In this document: one piece after another, positions 1 to 6,507 of the stretch
How positions within the stretch are numbered: position 1 is the stretch's first letter
Layout of the letters: every line of letters begins with the position of its first letter
Origin: Pseudomonadota bacterium
Lineage (GTDB): Bacteria; Pseudomonadota; Gammaproteobacteria; Xanthomonadales; Rhodanobacteraceae
Length of the DNA stretch: 7,808 bases
NCBI GenBank assembly: GCA_023412995.1
Contig: JAEZQS010000031.1
Coordinates: 1-7,808, forward strand
Direction: 5' to 3'
Program-made: the position numbers and the translations under genes
The notes under the pieces: generated by a model
What the model was told of the DNA's origin: nothing
The model's input: the letters and a program-made list of their open reading frames with translations, nothing else
Databases searched by the model: none

Positions 1-101
1 GGATCGGCCTGCGGTTCCGTCGCCGTCTGCGCCAATGCCGGTACCGCGGCCAGCATCGCAAGCACGAGCGGGGTCAGGACCAAGGCGCGCCGAAAGCTCA
101 T
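1..101 (-). CDS. Exported protein, 5' end only (possibly cytochrome c4)
   Basis: Only the first 33 codons are in the window; the gene runs off the left edge. Translation from the ATG at 101 begins MSFRRALVLTPLVLAML and continues through a hydrophobic core to AVPALA-QTATEPQADP. This is a classical Sec signal peptide with a likely cut after ALA, so the product is probably periplasmic. A GGAG motif (109-112 on the minus strand) sits 7 bases before the ATG. A strong promoter-like sequence lies upstream at 182-210. No mature domain is visible, so the function cannot be read from the sequence. In Pseudomonas and Xanthomonas relatives, engB often neighbours a cytochrome c4 gene, so a di-haem cytochrome c4 is my best guess from gene order alone. 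Confidence is for a real exported-protein gene; the cytochrome identity is much less certain. Confidence 0.78.
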   Translation of the reverse strand, partial: MSFRRALVLTPLVLAMLAAVPALAQTATEPQAD

Positions 102-181
102 ACACTCACTCCAAAACCCGTGGGACCGACTGGATGCTGCTGGCGGGACCGCATGCCGCCGGCCCGATGGACAATCGCGGA

Positions 182-210
182 ATTATCGCCGCGACCCCCG
201 GGACGGTCAA
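182..210 (-). promoter_or_regulatory. Sigma70-type promoter of the minus-strand exported-protein gene
   Basis: Read on the minus strand, TTGACC (210-205) matches 5 of 6 bases of the -35 consensus. GATAAT (187-182) matches 5 of 6 of the -10 consensus. The spacer is exactly 17 bases (204-188). Transcription would start near 175 and give a leader of about 75 bases before the ATG at 101. The element lies upstream of the chosen engB start (233), so the two genes are divergent and their control regions share this 131-base gap. I found no equally good promoter facing engB. Confidence 0.7.
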
Positions 211-232
211 ACCGCCACCGACACCTGCCGCG

Positions 233-844
233 ATGCCAGCCAACCCGTTCCGCCAGGCGCGCTTCCTCACCAGCGCCAACCGCCTCGACCAGCTGCCCGC
301 GGACCGCGGCGCGGAAGTCGCCTTTGCCGGCCGCTCCAATGCCGGCAAGTCGAGCGCGCTCAATGCGATCTGCGGCCAGCACGGGCTCGCGCGCACGTCG
401 CGCACGCCCGGCCGCACGCAGATGATCAACGTGTTCCCGCTGGACGACGCGCGCCGGCTGATCGACCTGCCCGGTTACGGCTACGCCAAGGTGCCCGAGG
501 CCATGCGGGCGCACTGGCGCGGCGTGCTCGACACCTACCTGCGCACGCGCGCCTCGCTGACGGGCCTCGTGCTGGTGATGGACTCGCGCCATCCCCTGCG
601 CGAGTTCGACTGCGACATGCTGGCGTTCGGCGCCGCCAGCGGCCGCCGCTGCCACTGCCTCCTGACCAAGTCCGACAAGCTGTCGCGCAGCGAGGGCCTG
701 CGCACGCTGGCGGCGGTGCGCAAGCGGCTGGAGGTGGATTTTCCCGGCGCGGGCGCGCAGCTTTTCTCCTCCACCGCGAAGACGGGACTGGACGAGGCGC
801 GCGCGCTGCTCGCCGGCTGGCTGCAGGAGCGTCCGGTCGCCTGA
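233..844 (+). CDS. engB: EngB/YsxC (YihA) ribosome-biogenesis GTPase
   Basis: A 203-residue TrmE-Era-EngA-EngB-Septin-class GTPase. The family helps late assembly of the 50S ribosomal subunit in the cytoplasm. The G motifs appear in order: G1 GRSNAGKS (33-40), G2 Thr in TPGRTQ (58-63), G3 DLPGYG (78-83), G4 TKSDK (145-149) and a G5-like SSTAK (179-183). GYGYAKVP after G3 is characteristic of EngB. The frame is open back to position 35. I chose the ATG at 233 because MPANPFRQARFLTSA fits the usual short EngB N-terminus and the length is normal. Starts at 134 or 167 would add low-complexity sequence across the divergent promoter. The ribosome-binding site at 233 is weak, so the start is less certain than the identity. 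gshA follows 72 bases later in the same direction and may be co-transcribed. Confidence 0.93.
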   Translation: MPANPFRQARFLTSANRLDQLPADRGAEVAFAGRSNAGKSSALNAICGQHGLARTSRTPGRTQMINVFPLDDARRLIDLPGYGYAKVPEAMRAHWRGVLDTYLRTRASLTGLVLVMDSRHPLREFDCDMLAFGAASGRRCHCLLTKSDKLSRSEGLRTLAAVRKRLEVDFPGAGAQLFSSTAKTGLDEARALLAGWLQERPVA

Positions 845-916
845 TTGCCGCGCGGGTGGCCCTTCCCCCTGCGGGGTGGCGGCCCCATAGTGCTGCCTCT
901 CCCGCGAGGCTGCCCC

Positions 917-2281
917 GTGTCCGGACCTTCCGCCGTCAGCGAAACCCCGATCTCCCGCCGCGCCGAACTGGTGGAGTACGTCGTCAGCGGCGAAAAGCCG
1001 CCGGCGGCCTGGCGCATCGGCACCGAACACGAGAAGTTCGGCTTCCGCCTCGACGACCTGCGCCCGCCGACCTGGGATGGCCCGCAGGGCATCGGCGTCC
1101 TGCTGGAAGGGATGACGCGCTTCGGCTGGGAGCGGATCGAGGAAGAGGGCCGGCTGATCGCGCTCGCACGCGAGGGCGCCTCGATCACGCTGGAACCCGC
1201 CGGCCAGCTCGAACTCTCCGGCGCGCCGCTCGAAACCATCCACCAGACCTGCTGCGAAGTCGCCGTGCACCTCAAGGAGGTCAAGCAGGTCGCGGACGAG
1301 ATCGGGCTCGGCTTCCTCGGCATGGGCTTCCAGCCCAAGTGGCGGCGCCAGGACATGCCGTGGATGCCCAAGGGCCGCTACGCGATCATGCGCCGCTACA
1401 TGCCGCTGGTCGGCTCGCTCGGACTCGACATGATGACGCGCACCTGCACGGTGCAGGTGAACCTGGACTACGCCAGCGAAGCGGACATGGTGAAGAAGTT
1501 CCGCGTCGGCCTCGCGCTGCAGCCGGTCGCGACGGCGCTGTTCGCCGATTCGCCCTTCACCGAGGGCCAGCCCAACGGCTACCAGAGCTACCGCTCGCAC
1601 ATCTGGACCGACACCGACGCCGACCGCACCGGCATGCTCGACTTCGTGTTCGAGGACGGCTTCGGCTACGAACGCTACGTCGACTACCTGCTCGACGTGC
1701 CGATGTACTTCAGCTATCGCGACGGGCGTTACGTCGACCTTGCCGGGCGTTCCTTCCGCGACTTCCTCGCCGGCCGCCTGGACGACCTCCCGGGCGCGTT
1801 GCCGACGCTGCGCGACTGGGCCGACCACACCACCACCGCGTTCCCGGAAGTGCGCCTCAAGAAGTACATCGAGATGCGCGGCGCCGATGGCGGGCCGTGG
1901 AACCGCCTGTGCGCGCTGCCGGCGTTCTGGGTCGGCCTGCTGTACGACGACACCGCGCTCGACGCGGCGTGGGACCTGGTGAAGGACTTCACCCGCGCGG
2001 AGCGCCACGCCCTGCGCGACGGCGTGCCGCGACACGCCCTCAAGCTGCCGTTCCGCCAGGGCACGGTGCACGACCTTGCCGCGCGCGCGCTGGAGATCGC
2101 CGCCGCCGGCCTGGCCCGCCGCGCGCGCCTGAGCCCGGCCGGGATCGACGAGCGCATGTTCCTCGATGCGCTGGTGCAGATCGTCGAATCGGGCCAGACC
2201 CCGGCGGACCGCAAGCTGGAGCTTTTCCACGGCGAGTGGCAGGGAAACATCGATCGCGTCTTCCGCGAGTTCGCCTACTGA
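917..2281 (+). CDS. gshA: Glutamate-cysteine ligase, plant-type (GCS2 family)
   Basis: A 454-residue cytoplasmic enzyme that joins glutamate and cysteine with ATP to form gamma-glutamylcysteine, the first step of glutathione synthesis. Visible family blocks are WRIGTEHEKFGF (32-43), EPAGQLELSGAP (93-104), GMGFQPKW (135-142), MPKGRYAIMRRYMP (150-163) and MMTRTCTVQVNLDY (172-185). These are typical of the plant/alphaproteobacterial/xanthomonad ligase type rather than the E. coli GshA type. The GTG at 917 is chosen because GAGG (906-909) lies 7 bases before it and the protein then starts just ahead of the conserved region. The frame is open further upstream to a TTG at 845, but that stretch looks non-coding. 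Only four cysteines occur (112, 113, 177, 332). I cannot tell whether the redox switch of plant enzymes exists here. The glutathione synthetase gene is not in this window. Confidence 0.95.
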   Translation: MSGPSAVSETPISRRAELVEYVVSGEKPPAAWRIGTEHEKFGFRLDDLRPPTWDGPQGIGVLLEGMTRFGWERIEEEGRLIALAREGASITLEPAGQLELSGAPLETIHQTCCEVAVHLKEVKQVADEIGLGFLGMGFQPKWRRQDMPWMPKGRYAIMRRYMPLVGSLGLDMMTRTCTVQVNLDYASEADMVKKFRVGLALQPVATALFADSPFTEGQPNGYQSYRSHIWTDTDADRTGMLDFVFEDGFGYERYVDYLLDVPMYFSYRDGRYVDLAGRSFRDFLAGRLDDLPGALPTLRDWADHTTTAFPEVRLKKYIEMRGADGGPWNRLCALPAFWVGLLYDDTALDAAWDLVKDFTRAERHALRDGVPRHALKLPFRQGTVHDLAARALEIAAAGLARRARLSPAGIDERMFLDALVQIVESGQTPADRKLELFHGEWQGNIDRVFREFAY

Positions 2282-2293
2282 CGCCTCCCTCGA

Positions 2294-2335
2294 CCGCGCA
2301 CCGATGGCGTCCGCCTGCGCGGGGCACGAGCTTTT
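2294..2335 (+). terminator. Candidate terminator hairpin after gshA
   Basis: Thirteen bases after the gshA stop, CCGCGCA (2294-2300) pairs perfectly with TGCGCGG (2316-2322) around a 15-base loop. The loop can itself form a short GGC/GCC pair. A TTTT run follows at 2332-2335. The 9-base gap between stem and T-run is longer than in a classical intrinsic terminator, so efficiency is uncertain. Confidence 0.4.
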
Positions 2336-2372
2336 GAATCCCGGCTCCCCAATCCCGAATCCCCGCCCCCCC
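2336..2372. repeat. Degenerate C-rich heptamer repeat (G-run motif on minus strand)
   Basis: Five units in strict 7-base phase: GAATCCC (2336), GGCTCCC (2343), CAATCCC (2350), GAATCCC (2357) and CGCCCCC (2364), then two more C. On the minus strand this gives five G-runs of at least three, with loops of 4, 3, 4 and 1 bases, which meets the usual quadruplex pattern. It lies between gshA and the protease gene. From memory, G-rich heptamers of the GGGATTC kind are common between genes in Xanthomonas relatives; I could not check this here. Confidence 0.7.
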
Positions 2373-2385
2373 ATGACTTTCGGCG

Positions 2386-2426
2386 CACGCACCCGCCCGG
2401 CGTGCGTGCCACAAGGGGCGTCTTGT
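2386..2426 (+). promoter_or_regulatory. Two adjacent stem-loops in the protease 5' leader
   Basis: Stem 1 pairs CACGCAC (2386-2392) with GTGCGTG (2402-2408) around 9 bases. Two bases later, stem 2 pairs ACAAG (2411-2415) with CTTGT (2422-2426); an added G-T wobble leaves a GGCG loop. The second stem ends 11 bases before the AGGAG ribosome-binding site (2438-2442). They could be a leader structure of the protease mRNA or a second terminator for gshA. I recognise no riboswitch class, and no clear promoter was found in 2282-2447. Confidence 0.35.
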
Positions 2427-2447
2427 CGTACCCGTTCAGGAGTCGCC

Positions 2448-5400
2448 ATGTCCCTGCGTCGCGTCGTGCCCCTGCTGGCCGTTGCCGCCTTCGTCGCCAG
2501 CCCTGCGGCCAACGCGGCCACCCGCTTGCTGCGATTCCCCGACATCTGCGGCGACCGCGTGGTGTTCACCTATGCCGGCGACCTGTGGACCGCCCCGGTG
2601 CAGGGCGGCACCGCCACCCGACTGACGGCCGGCCCCGGACTCGAGCAGGCCGCGCGGTTCTCGCCGGACTGCTCGCGCATCGCCTTCACGGCCGAATACG
2701 GCGGCGACGACCAGGTGCACGTGGTGCCCGCCGCCGGCGGTGAACCGGTGCAGCTGACGTTCTACCCGGCCATGGGCCCGCTGCCGCAGCGCTGGGGATT
2801 CGACAACCAGGTGCAGGGCTGGACGCCCGATGGCCAGTCCGTGCTGTTCCGCTCCTGGCGCGAATCCATCAACGAATCGAACCCGCGCCTGTTCACCGTC
2901 GATGCCGACGGCGGCACGCCCACGGCATTGCCGATGCCGACCGCCGGCAGCGGGCGCTATTCGCCCGACGGCACCAAGATCGTCTATTCGCCCAAATACC
3001 GCGATTTCCGTACCTGGAACCGCTACGTCGGCGGCTGGGCGCAGGATCTGTACATCTACGACTTCGCGGCGAAGTCGGCCACCAACATCACCAACGACCC
3101 CAACACCGACCGCGATGCGGTCTGGATCGGCGATGCGGTCTACTTCGTCGCCGACCGCGGCGCGCACCTCAACCTCTACCGCTACGACACCGCCGGCGGC
3201 AAGACCACGCAGCTGACCCATTACGAGGGCGCGGATGCGCGCTGGGCGAGCGGCGATTCGAGCGGGCGCCTGGTGTACGAAGTAGACGGCGTGCTGCACG
3301 TCTACGACACGAAGGCCGGCAAGGACCAGCCGCTCGAGATCACCGTGCCGAGCGACCTGGTGCTGGCGCGCCCGTCCGAGCGTGCCGTCGGCGAGGACAT
3401 CGAGGACTTCGCCCTCAGCGCCAACGGCAAACGCGCGCTTTTCACCGCGCGCGGCGAGGTGTTCAGCGTGCCGCTGCAACACGGCATCACCCTCGACCTC
3501 ACCCACACGCCGGGCGCGCACGAGCGCGAGGCGGCGTGGTCGCGTGACGGCCGCCGCGTCGCCTACGTCTCCGACGAAAGCGGCGAGGAGGCGATCTGGA
3601 CGCGTGCCGCCGACGGTACCGATGCGCGCCAGCTCACCCGCGAAACGATGGGCCGCCTTTACGCGCCGCGCTGGTCGCCCGATGGCGCGCGGATCGCGTT
3701 CGTCGACAGCGAGAGCCGCCTGCACATCGTTTCCGCCAGCGGTGGACCGGCGCCGGTGGTGGCGGACGACCCCGGCATCTCCAACCGCGATTACGCCTGG
3801 TCGCCGGGCGGGCGCTACCTCGCCTACAGCCTGACCGACGCCGACACGCTGCAGCCGGGCCTGTTCGTGCACGACCTGACCGCCGGCAAGAGCCAGCGCC
3901 TCGGCGATCCGCGTTTCAACGCGTTCCAGCCGGCCTTCTCGCCCGACGGCAAGTACCTCTACTTCCTCGGCGACCGCGAGTGGGCGCCGCAGCTGTCCAA
4001 CATCGAGTGGAACTTCGCCGCCAACCGCGACACCGGCGTGTTCGCGATCGCGCTGCGTCCCGGCCTCGACAACCCGTTCGCCCCGCGCAACGACAGCGCC
4101 AGCGACGAGGAGGACGCATCAAAGGACAAGGCCGGCAAGGACAAGGAAGGCGACAAGCCGAAATCACCCGCCGACATCGACGACCGCATCGATTTCAACG
4201 GCATCGGCGAACGCGTCGCCCGCGCACCGATCGAACCGGACAACCTGCGCTGGCTCGCCGTCACCGGCAAGGCCATCCTCACCGTCGCGAGCGATGCGCC
4301 CTACTACGGCCGGGATGGCGGATTCGAGGCGAAGCTCAAGAGCTGGTCGTTCAAGGAACGCAAGTCGAAGGATGTGTTCGAGGGCGTCGACGACATCGCG
4401 CTCGCTGCCGACGGCGAGACCGTGCTGGTGCGCAAGGGCAAGGGCTACAAGCGCATCGACCTCGGCGACGACAAGCCGGAGGCGAAGGAGGTCAAGACCG
4501 ACGGCCTGTTCGCGCCGGTCGATCCGAAGGCCGAGTACGCCGAGGTCTTCCGCGAGGTGTGGCGCCGCTACCGCGACCACTTCTACGTCACCAACATGCA
4601 CGGCTACGATTGGCAGGCCCTGCGCCAGAAGTACGAACCGATGCTGGCGTGGGTGGGGGACCGCAGCGACCTCAATTACCTGCTCGGGCAGATGGTGGGC
4701 GAGCTCAACGTGGGCCATGCCTATGTGGGCGGCGGCGATCTCGGCCTGCCGGACAAGCCGCACGTCGGGCTGCTCGGCGCCACCTTTGCCCTCGACGAGG
4801 CCAGCGGGCGCTACCGCATCGATCGCATCCTGCCGGGTCAGAACAGCGAGGAGCGCTACCGCTCGCCGTTGACGGAACTCGGCGTCGGCGTCAGGGAAGG
4901 CGACTACGTGCTGGCGATCAATGGCCGCCCGCTCACTGCCCGCGAGAACCCGTACCGGCTGCTGCGCATCGCGCCGGGGCAGCTGGTGCAGCTGACGGTC
5001 AGCGCGACGCCGGCCGGGGATGGCGCGCGCACCGTGCTGGTGAAGCCGATCGACAGCGAGCAGCCGCTGCACTACTACGCCTGGACGCAGCACAACCGCG
5101 AGTACGTCGCCAAGGCCAGCGATGGCGCGATCGGCTACCTGCACATCCCCGACATGGGCGCGGACGGCATCCGCGAGTTCATCAAGTGGTATTACCCGCA
5201 ACTGCGCAAGCAGGGGCTGGTGATCGACGTCCGCGACAACGGCGGCGGCAACGTGTCGGCCATGATCATCGAGCGCCTGTCGCGGCAGCTGCTGGGCCTC
5301 GGTTACGGCCGCGGCAGCGAACTGGTCGGCACCTATCCGCAGCAGACCTTCCTCGGCCACCTGGCCGCGCTCTGCAACGGCACCACGGCCTCGGACGGCG

Positions 5401-5765
5401 ACATCTTCTCCTACATGTTCAAGCAGGCGAAGCTGGGGCCGCTGATCGGCACGCGCACCTGGGGTGGCGTGGTGGGCATCAACGGCTGGGGCCCGGTGAT
5501 CGATGGCGGAGACGTGTTCGTGCCGCAGTTCGCCACAGCGAGTGCGGCCGGCCAGTACGTGATCGAGGGCCATGGCGTCGACCCGGACATCGTGGTCGAG
5601 GAAAATGTCGCCGCGCAGCTCGCCGGCACCGACCCGCAGCTCGACCGCGCCATCGCGGAAATCCGGAAGGCGATTGCCGCGGAACCCGTCTCGCTGCCGC
5701 CGGCTCCACCGGCCCCGGACAAGACGCCGGGGCAAGGGACGCGGGGCCAGTCGATCCAGGGTTGA
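2448..5765 (+). CDS. Secreted tricorn-type serine protease (peptidase S41)
   Basis: A 1105-residue protease, close in size to archaeal tricorn. A Sec signal peptide (MSLRRVVPLLAVAAFVASPA, cut near ANA-AT at 23) places it in the periplasm or outside. Residues about 25-680 carry beta-propeller repeats (RFSPD, GWTPDG, RYSPDG, AWSRDG, RWSPDG, AWSPGG, AFSPDG). A charged low-complexity linker sits at about 548-577. Then come the tricorn C1 helical domain (about 687-760), a PDZ domain (about 770-865, GVREGDYVLAINGRPL) and the S41 core (about 875-1060). Likely catalytic residues are His757, Ser982 (TASDGD) and Glu1040 (IEGHGVDPD). The 58-residue Ser-Glu spacing equals tricorn Ser965-Glu1023. The residue before the His is Gly756, where tricorn has Ser745. 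DVRDNGGGN (929-935) probably forms part of the oxyanion region. The start is set by AGGAG 5 bases upstream plus the signal peptide. The tail is Pro-rich. It probably degrades peptides; the substrate is unknown. Confidence 0.94.
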   Translation: MSLRRVVPLLAVAAFVASPAANAATRLLRFPDICGDRVVFTYAGDLWTAPVQGGTATRLTAGPGLEQAARFSPDCSRIAFTAEYGGDDQVHVVPAAGGEPVQLTFYPAMGPLPQRWGFDNQVQGWTPDGQSVLFRSWRESINESNPRLFTVDADGGTPTALPMPTAGSGRYSPDGTKIVYSPKYRDFRTWNRYVGGWAQDLYIYDFAAKSATNITNDPNTDRDAVWIGDAVYFVADRGAHLNLYRYDTAGGKTTQLTHYEGADARWASGDSSGRLVYEVDGVLHVYDTKAGKDQPLEITVPSDLVLARPSERAVGEDIEDFALSANGKRALFTARGEVFSVPLQHGITLDLTHTPGAHEREAAWSRDGRRVAYVSDESGEEAIWTRAADGTDARQLTRETMGRLYAPRWSPDGARIAFVDSESRLHIVSASGGPAPVVADDPGISNRDYAWSPGGRYLAYSLTDADTLQPGLFVHDLTAGKSQRLGDPRFNAFQPAFSPDGKYLYFLGDREWAPQLSNIEWNFAANRDTGVFAIALRPGLDNPFAPRNDSASDEEDASKDKAGKDKEGDKPKSPADIDDRIDFNGIGERVARAPIEPDNLRWLAVTGKAILTVASDAPYYGRDGGFEAKLKSWSFKERKSKDVFEGVDDIALAADGETVLVRKGKGYKRIDLGDDKPEAKEVKTDGLFAPVDPKAEYAEVFREVWRRYRDHFYVTNMHGYDWQALRQKYEPMLAWVGDRSDLNYLLGQMVGELNVGHAYVGGGDLGLPDKPHVGLLGATFALDEASGRYRIDRILPGQNSEERYRSPLTELGVGVREGDYVLAINGRPLTARENPYRLLRIAPGQLVQLTVSATPAGDGARTVLVKPIDSEQPLHYYAWTQHNREYVAKASDGAIGYLHIPDMGADGIREFIKWYYPQLRKQGLVIDVRDNGGGNVSAMIIERLSRQLLGLGYGRGSELVGTYPQQTFLGHLAALCNGTTASDGDIFSYMFKQAKLGPLIGTRTWGGVVGINGWGPVIDGGDVFVPQFATASAAGQYVIEGHGVDPDIVVEENVAAQLAGTDPQLDRAIAEIRKAIAAEPVSLPPAPPAPDKTPGQGTRGQSIQG

Positions 5766-5770
5766 AAGGA

Positions 5771-5843
5771 GTGGGGGCGACGGGATGGGGGCTGCAGTTG
5801 GGACCTGCTCTTGAGCTGTTCCCCAGCCCCCAGCCCCAACCCC
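5771..5843. terminator. Convergent-gene spacer: G-run/C-run structure, possible two-way terminator
   Basis: The spacer between the protease (ends 5765) and the minus-strand small gene (ends 5849). The plus strand is G-rich at 5773-5802 (runs of 5, 3, 5 and 3 G; loops 4, 2 and 8). It is C-rich at 5821-5843 (runs of 4, 5, 4 and 4 C, each separated by 2 bases), which gives a compact four-run G motif on the minus strand. The halves also form a perfect 9-bp stem, TGGGGGCTG (5786-5794) with CAGCCCCCA (5824-5832). The 29-base loop holds a further GGGA/TCCC pairing. No T-run follows on either strand, so it is not a classical intrinsic terminator. Its position fits ending transcription from both sides. 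Confidence 0.45.
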
Positions 5844-5848
5844 TGCTC

Positions 5849-6022
5849 CTACGTCACTTTCTTGAAGACGGTGACGCCCAGCACCAGCAGCACCACGAAG
5901 ATGATCACCGCCAGCCAGAACAGGATCTTGGCGATGCCCATGAAGGCACCGGCAATCCCGGTGAAGCCGAGCAGGCCGAGTACGACGGCAAGCACGGCGA
6001 AGATGATGGCCCACTTGAGCAT
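5849..6022 (-). CDS. DUF1328/UPF0391 (YtjA-like) small membrane protein
   Basis: A 57-residue protein, MLKWAIIFAVLAVVLGLLGF followed by TGIAGAFMGIAKILFWLAVI, a second hydrophobic helix and FKKVT at the end. It has two predicted membrane helices (about 3-21 and 29-52) joined by the GFTGIAGAFMGIAKILF segment that marks the DUF1328/UPF0391 family, known from E. coli YtjA; family members are usually 50-60 residues. The function is unknown; members are often linked to envelope or general stress, which is background and not shown here. The ATG at 6022 is chosen because GAGGAGA (6037-6031) lies 8 bases upstream. The frame continues upstream to 6103, but those 27 codons look non-coding. It is convergent with the protease gene. 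The 162 bases separating it from the next minus-strand gene suggest its own transcription unit. Confidence 0.9.
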   Translation of the reverse strand: MLKWAIIFAVLAVVLGLLGFTGIAGAFMGIAKILFWLAVIIFVVLLVLGVTVFKKVT

Positions 6023-6053
6023 GATGGCGTTCTCCTCGTGACAGGGGGTGGAG

Positions 6054-6078
6054 CCGGCGCCGCATGGCGCAGCGCCGG
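6054..6078 (-). promoter_or_regulatory. Inverted repeat in the leader of the DUF1328 gene
   Basis: CCGGCGC (6054-6060) and GCGCCGG (6072-6078) form a perfect 7-bp inverted repeat around 11 bases, 32-56 bases upstream of the ATG at 6022. It could be an mRNA hairpin or an operator. In GC-rich DNA such repeats arise easily by chance. No convincing sigma70 -35/-10 pair was seen between 6038 and 6184. Confidence 0.25.
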
Positions 6079-6122
6079 AGGCATTCCCCACGCTACGCTG
6101 CACGTCGTGGAAGTTTCCTGAA

Positions 6123-6135
6123 CCGGCTGCGCCGG
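6123..6135 (-). terminator. Weak candidate terminator after the three-helix membrane protein gene
   Basis: Read on the minus strand, CCGGC-GCA-GCCGG is a short 5-bp GC stem with a 3-base loop followed by TT. It lies about 50 bases after the stop at 6185. It is the only hairpin of note in the first part of the 6023-6184 gap. The lack of a T-run makes the call weak. Confidence 0.2.
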
Positions 6136-6184
6136 CCGTCGGCTGCGTTTCACCTCGCGCGCCGGGTGCACGCTCCAGCCACGC

Positions 6185-6499
6185 TCAGCGCCCGCGCGCA
6201 CGCAACACGAGTGCCCGCACCAAGGCGGCGGCACCGAGGGCGGCGAGGAACACGCCATAGGCCACCAGGGTGGCGAAGATCTGCGCCCACATCGCGCCGC
6301 CTGCCTCGAGCGCGCCGGCGAAGCCGCGCCGCATTGCCCACAGGCTGCACGCGGCCGTGGCGAGCAGCACCAGCACGTCCGCGATCCGCCGTGCGCTCCC
6401 GCGTGGACGCCGCGGGAACAGGAGGTAAAGCCCGCCCAGCACCGCGAACGCCGGCAGGAACAGGATGAAGGCAAGAACCGGCTGGAGCGTCAGGTTCAT
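6185..6499 (-). CDS. Hypothetical inner-membrane protein, three helices
   Basis: A 104-residue protein that I do not recognise as a named family. It starts MNLTLQPVLAFILFLPAFAV. Hydrophobic segments lie at about 5-28, 39-55 and 70-97. The first loop is strongly basic (RRPRGSARR, 30-38) and the C-terminus is basic (RALVLRARGR). By the positive-inside rule, the N-terminus should face the periplasm and the C-terminus the cytoplasm. The ATG at 6499 comes 8 bases after the TGA of the upstream cytochrome gene with no clear ribosome-binding site, so translation is probably coupled to it. The context suggests a membrane partner or accessory of the cytochrome, but nothing in the sequence shows haem or metal binding: one Cys (51) and no His. 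The stop is TGA at 6187-6185. Confidence 0.75.
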   Translation of the reverse strand: MNLTLQPVLAFILFLPAFAVLGGLYLLFPRRPRGSARRIADVLVLLATAACSLWAMRRGFAGALEAGGAMWAQIFATLVAYGVFLAALGAAALVRALVLRARGR

Positions 6500-6507
6500 C
6501 GCGCCGG

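Noticed and set aside
35..232. N-terminal extension of EngB (in-frame starts at 35, 134 and 167)
   Set aside because: It would cover the divergent gene's start and promoter and add low-complexity residues absent from EngB proteins of normal length.
845..892. Hairpin or repeat (CCCC/GGGG and two GGTGGC copies) between engB and gshA as a terminator
   Set aside because: The stem is only 4 bp with no T-run. The spacing to gshA suits read-through, and the repeat is explained by base composition.
98..2569. 823-codon open frame on the minus strand opposite engB and gshA
   Set aside because: It lies antisense to two clearly recognisable genes, has the Arg/Ala/His/Val-rich composition of a GC-rich shadow frame and shows no domain.
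2436..3872. 478-codon minus-strand open frame opposite the propeller region
   Set aside because: Composition is a shadow of the propeller repeats in GC-rich DNA, with no start signal or domain.
4164..6065. 633-codon minus-strand open frame opposite the protease 3' half
   Set aside because: It is antisense to conserved S41/PDZ sequence and out of frame with the DUF1328 gene it crosses. No motif is visible.
6105..6118. GGAAACTT on the minus strand as an extracytoplasmic sigma factor -35 box for the DUF1328 gene
   Set aside because: The -35 match is imperfect and no matching -10 element lies at 15-17 bases.
3980..6121. 713-codon plus-strand frame overlapping the protease and the small-gene region
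   Set aside because: It is the +1 shadow of the protease, Arg-rich and without folded-domain signatures, and it runs through the intergenic G/C-run structure.
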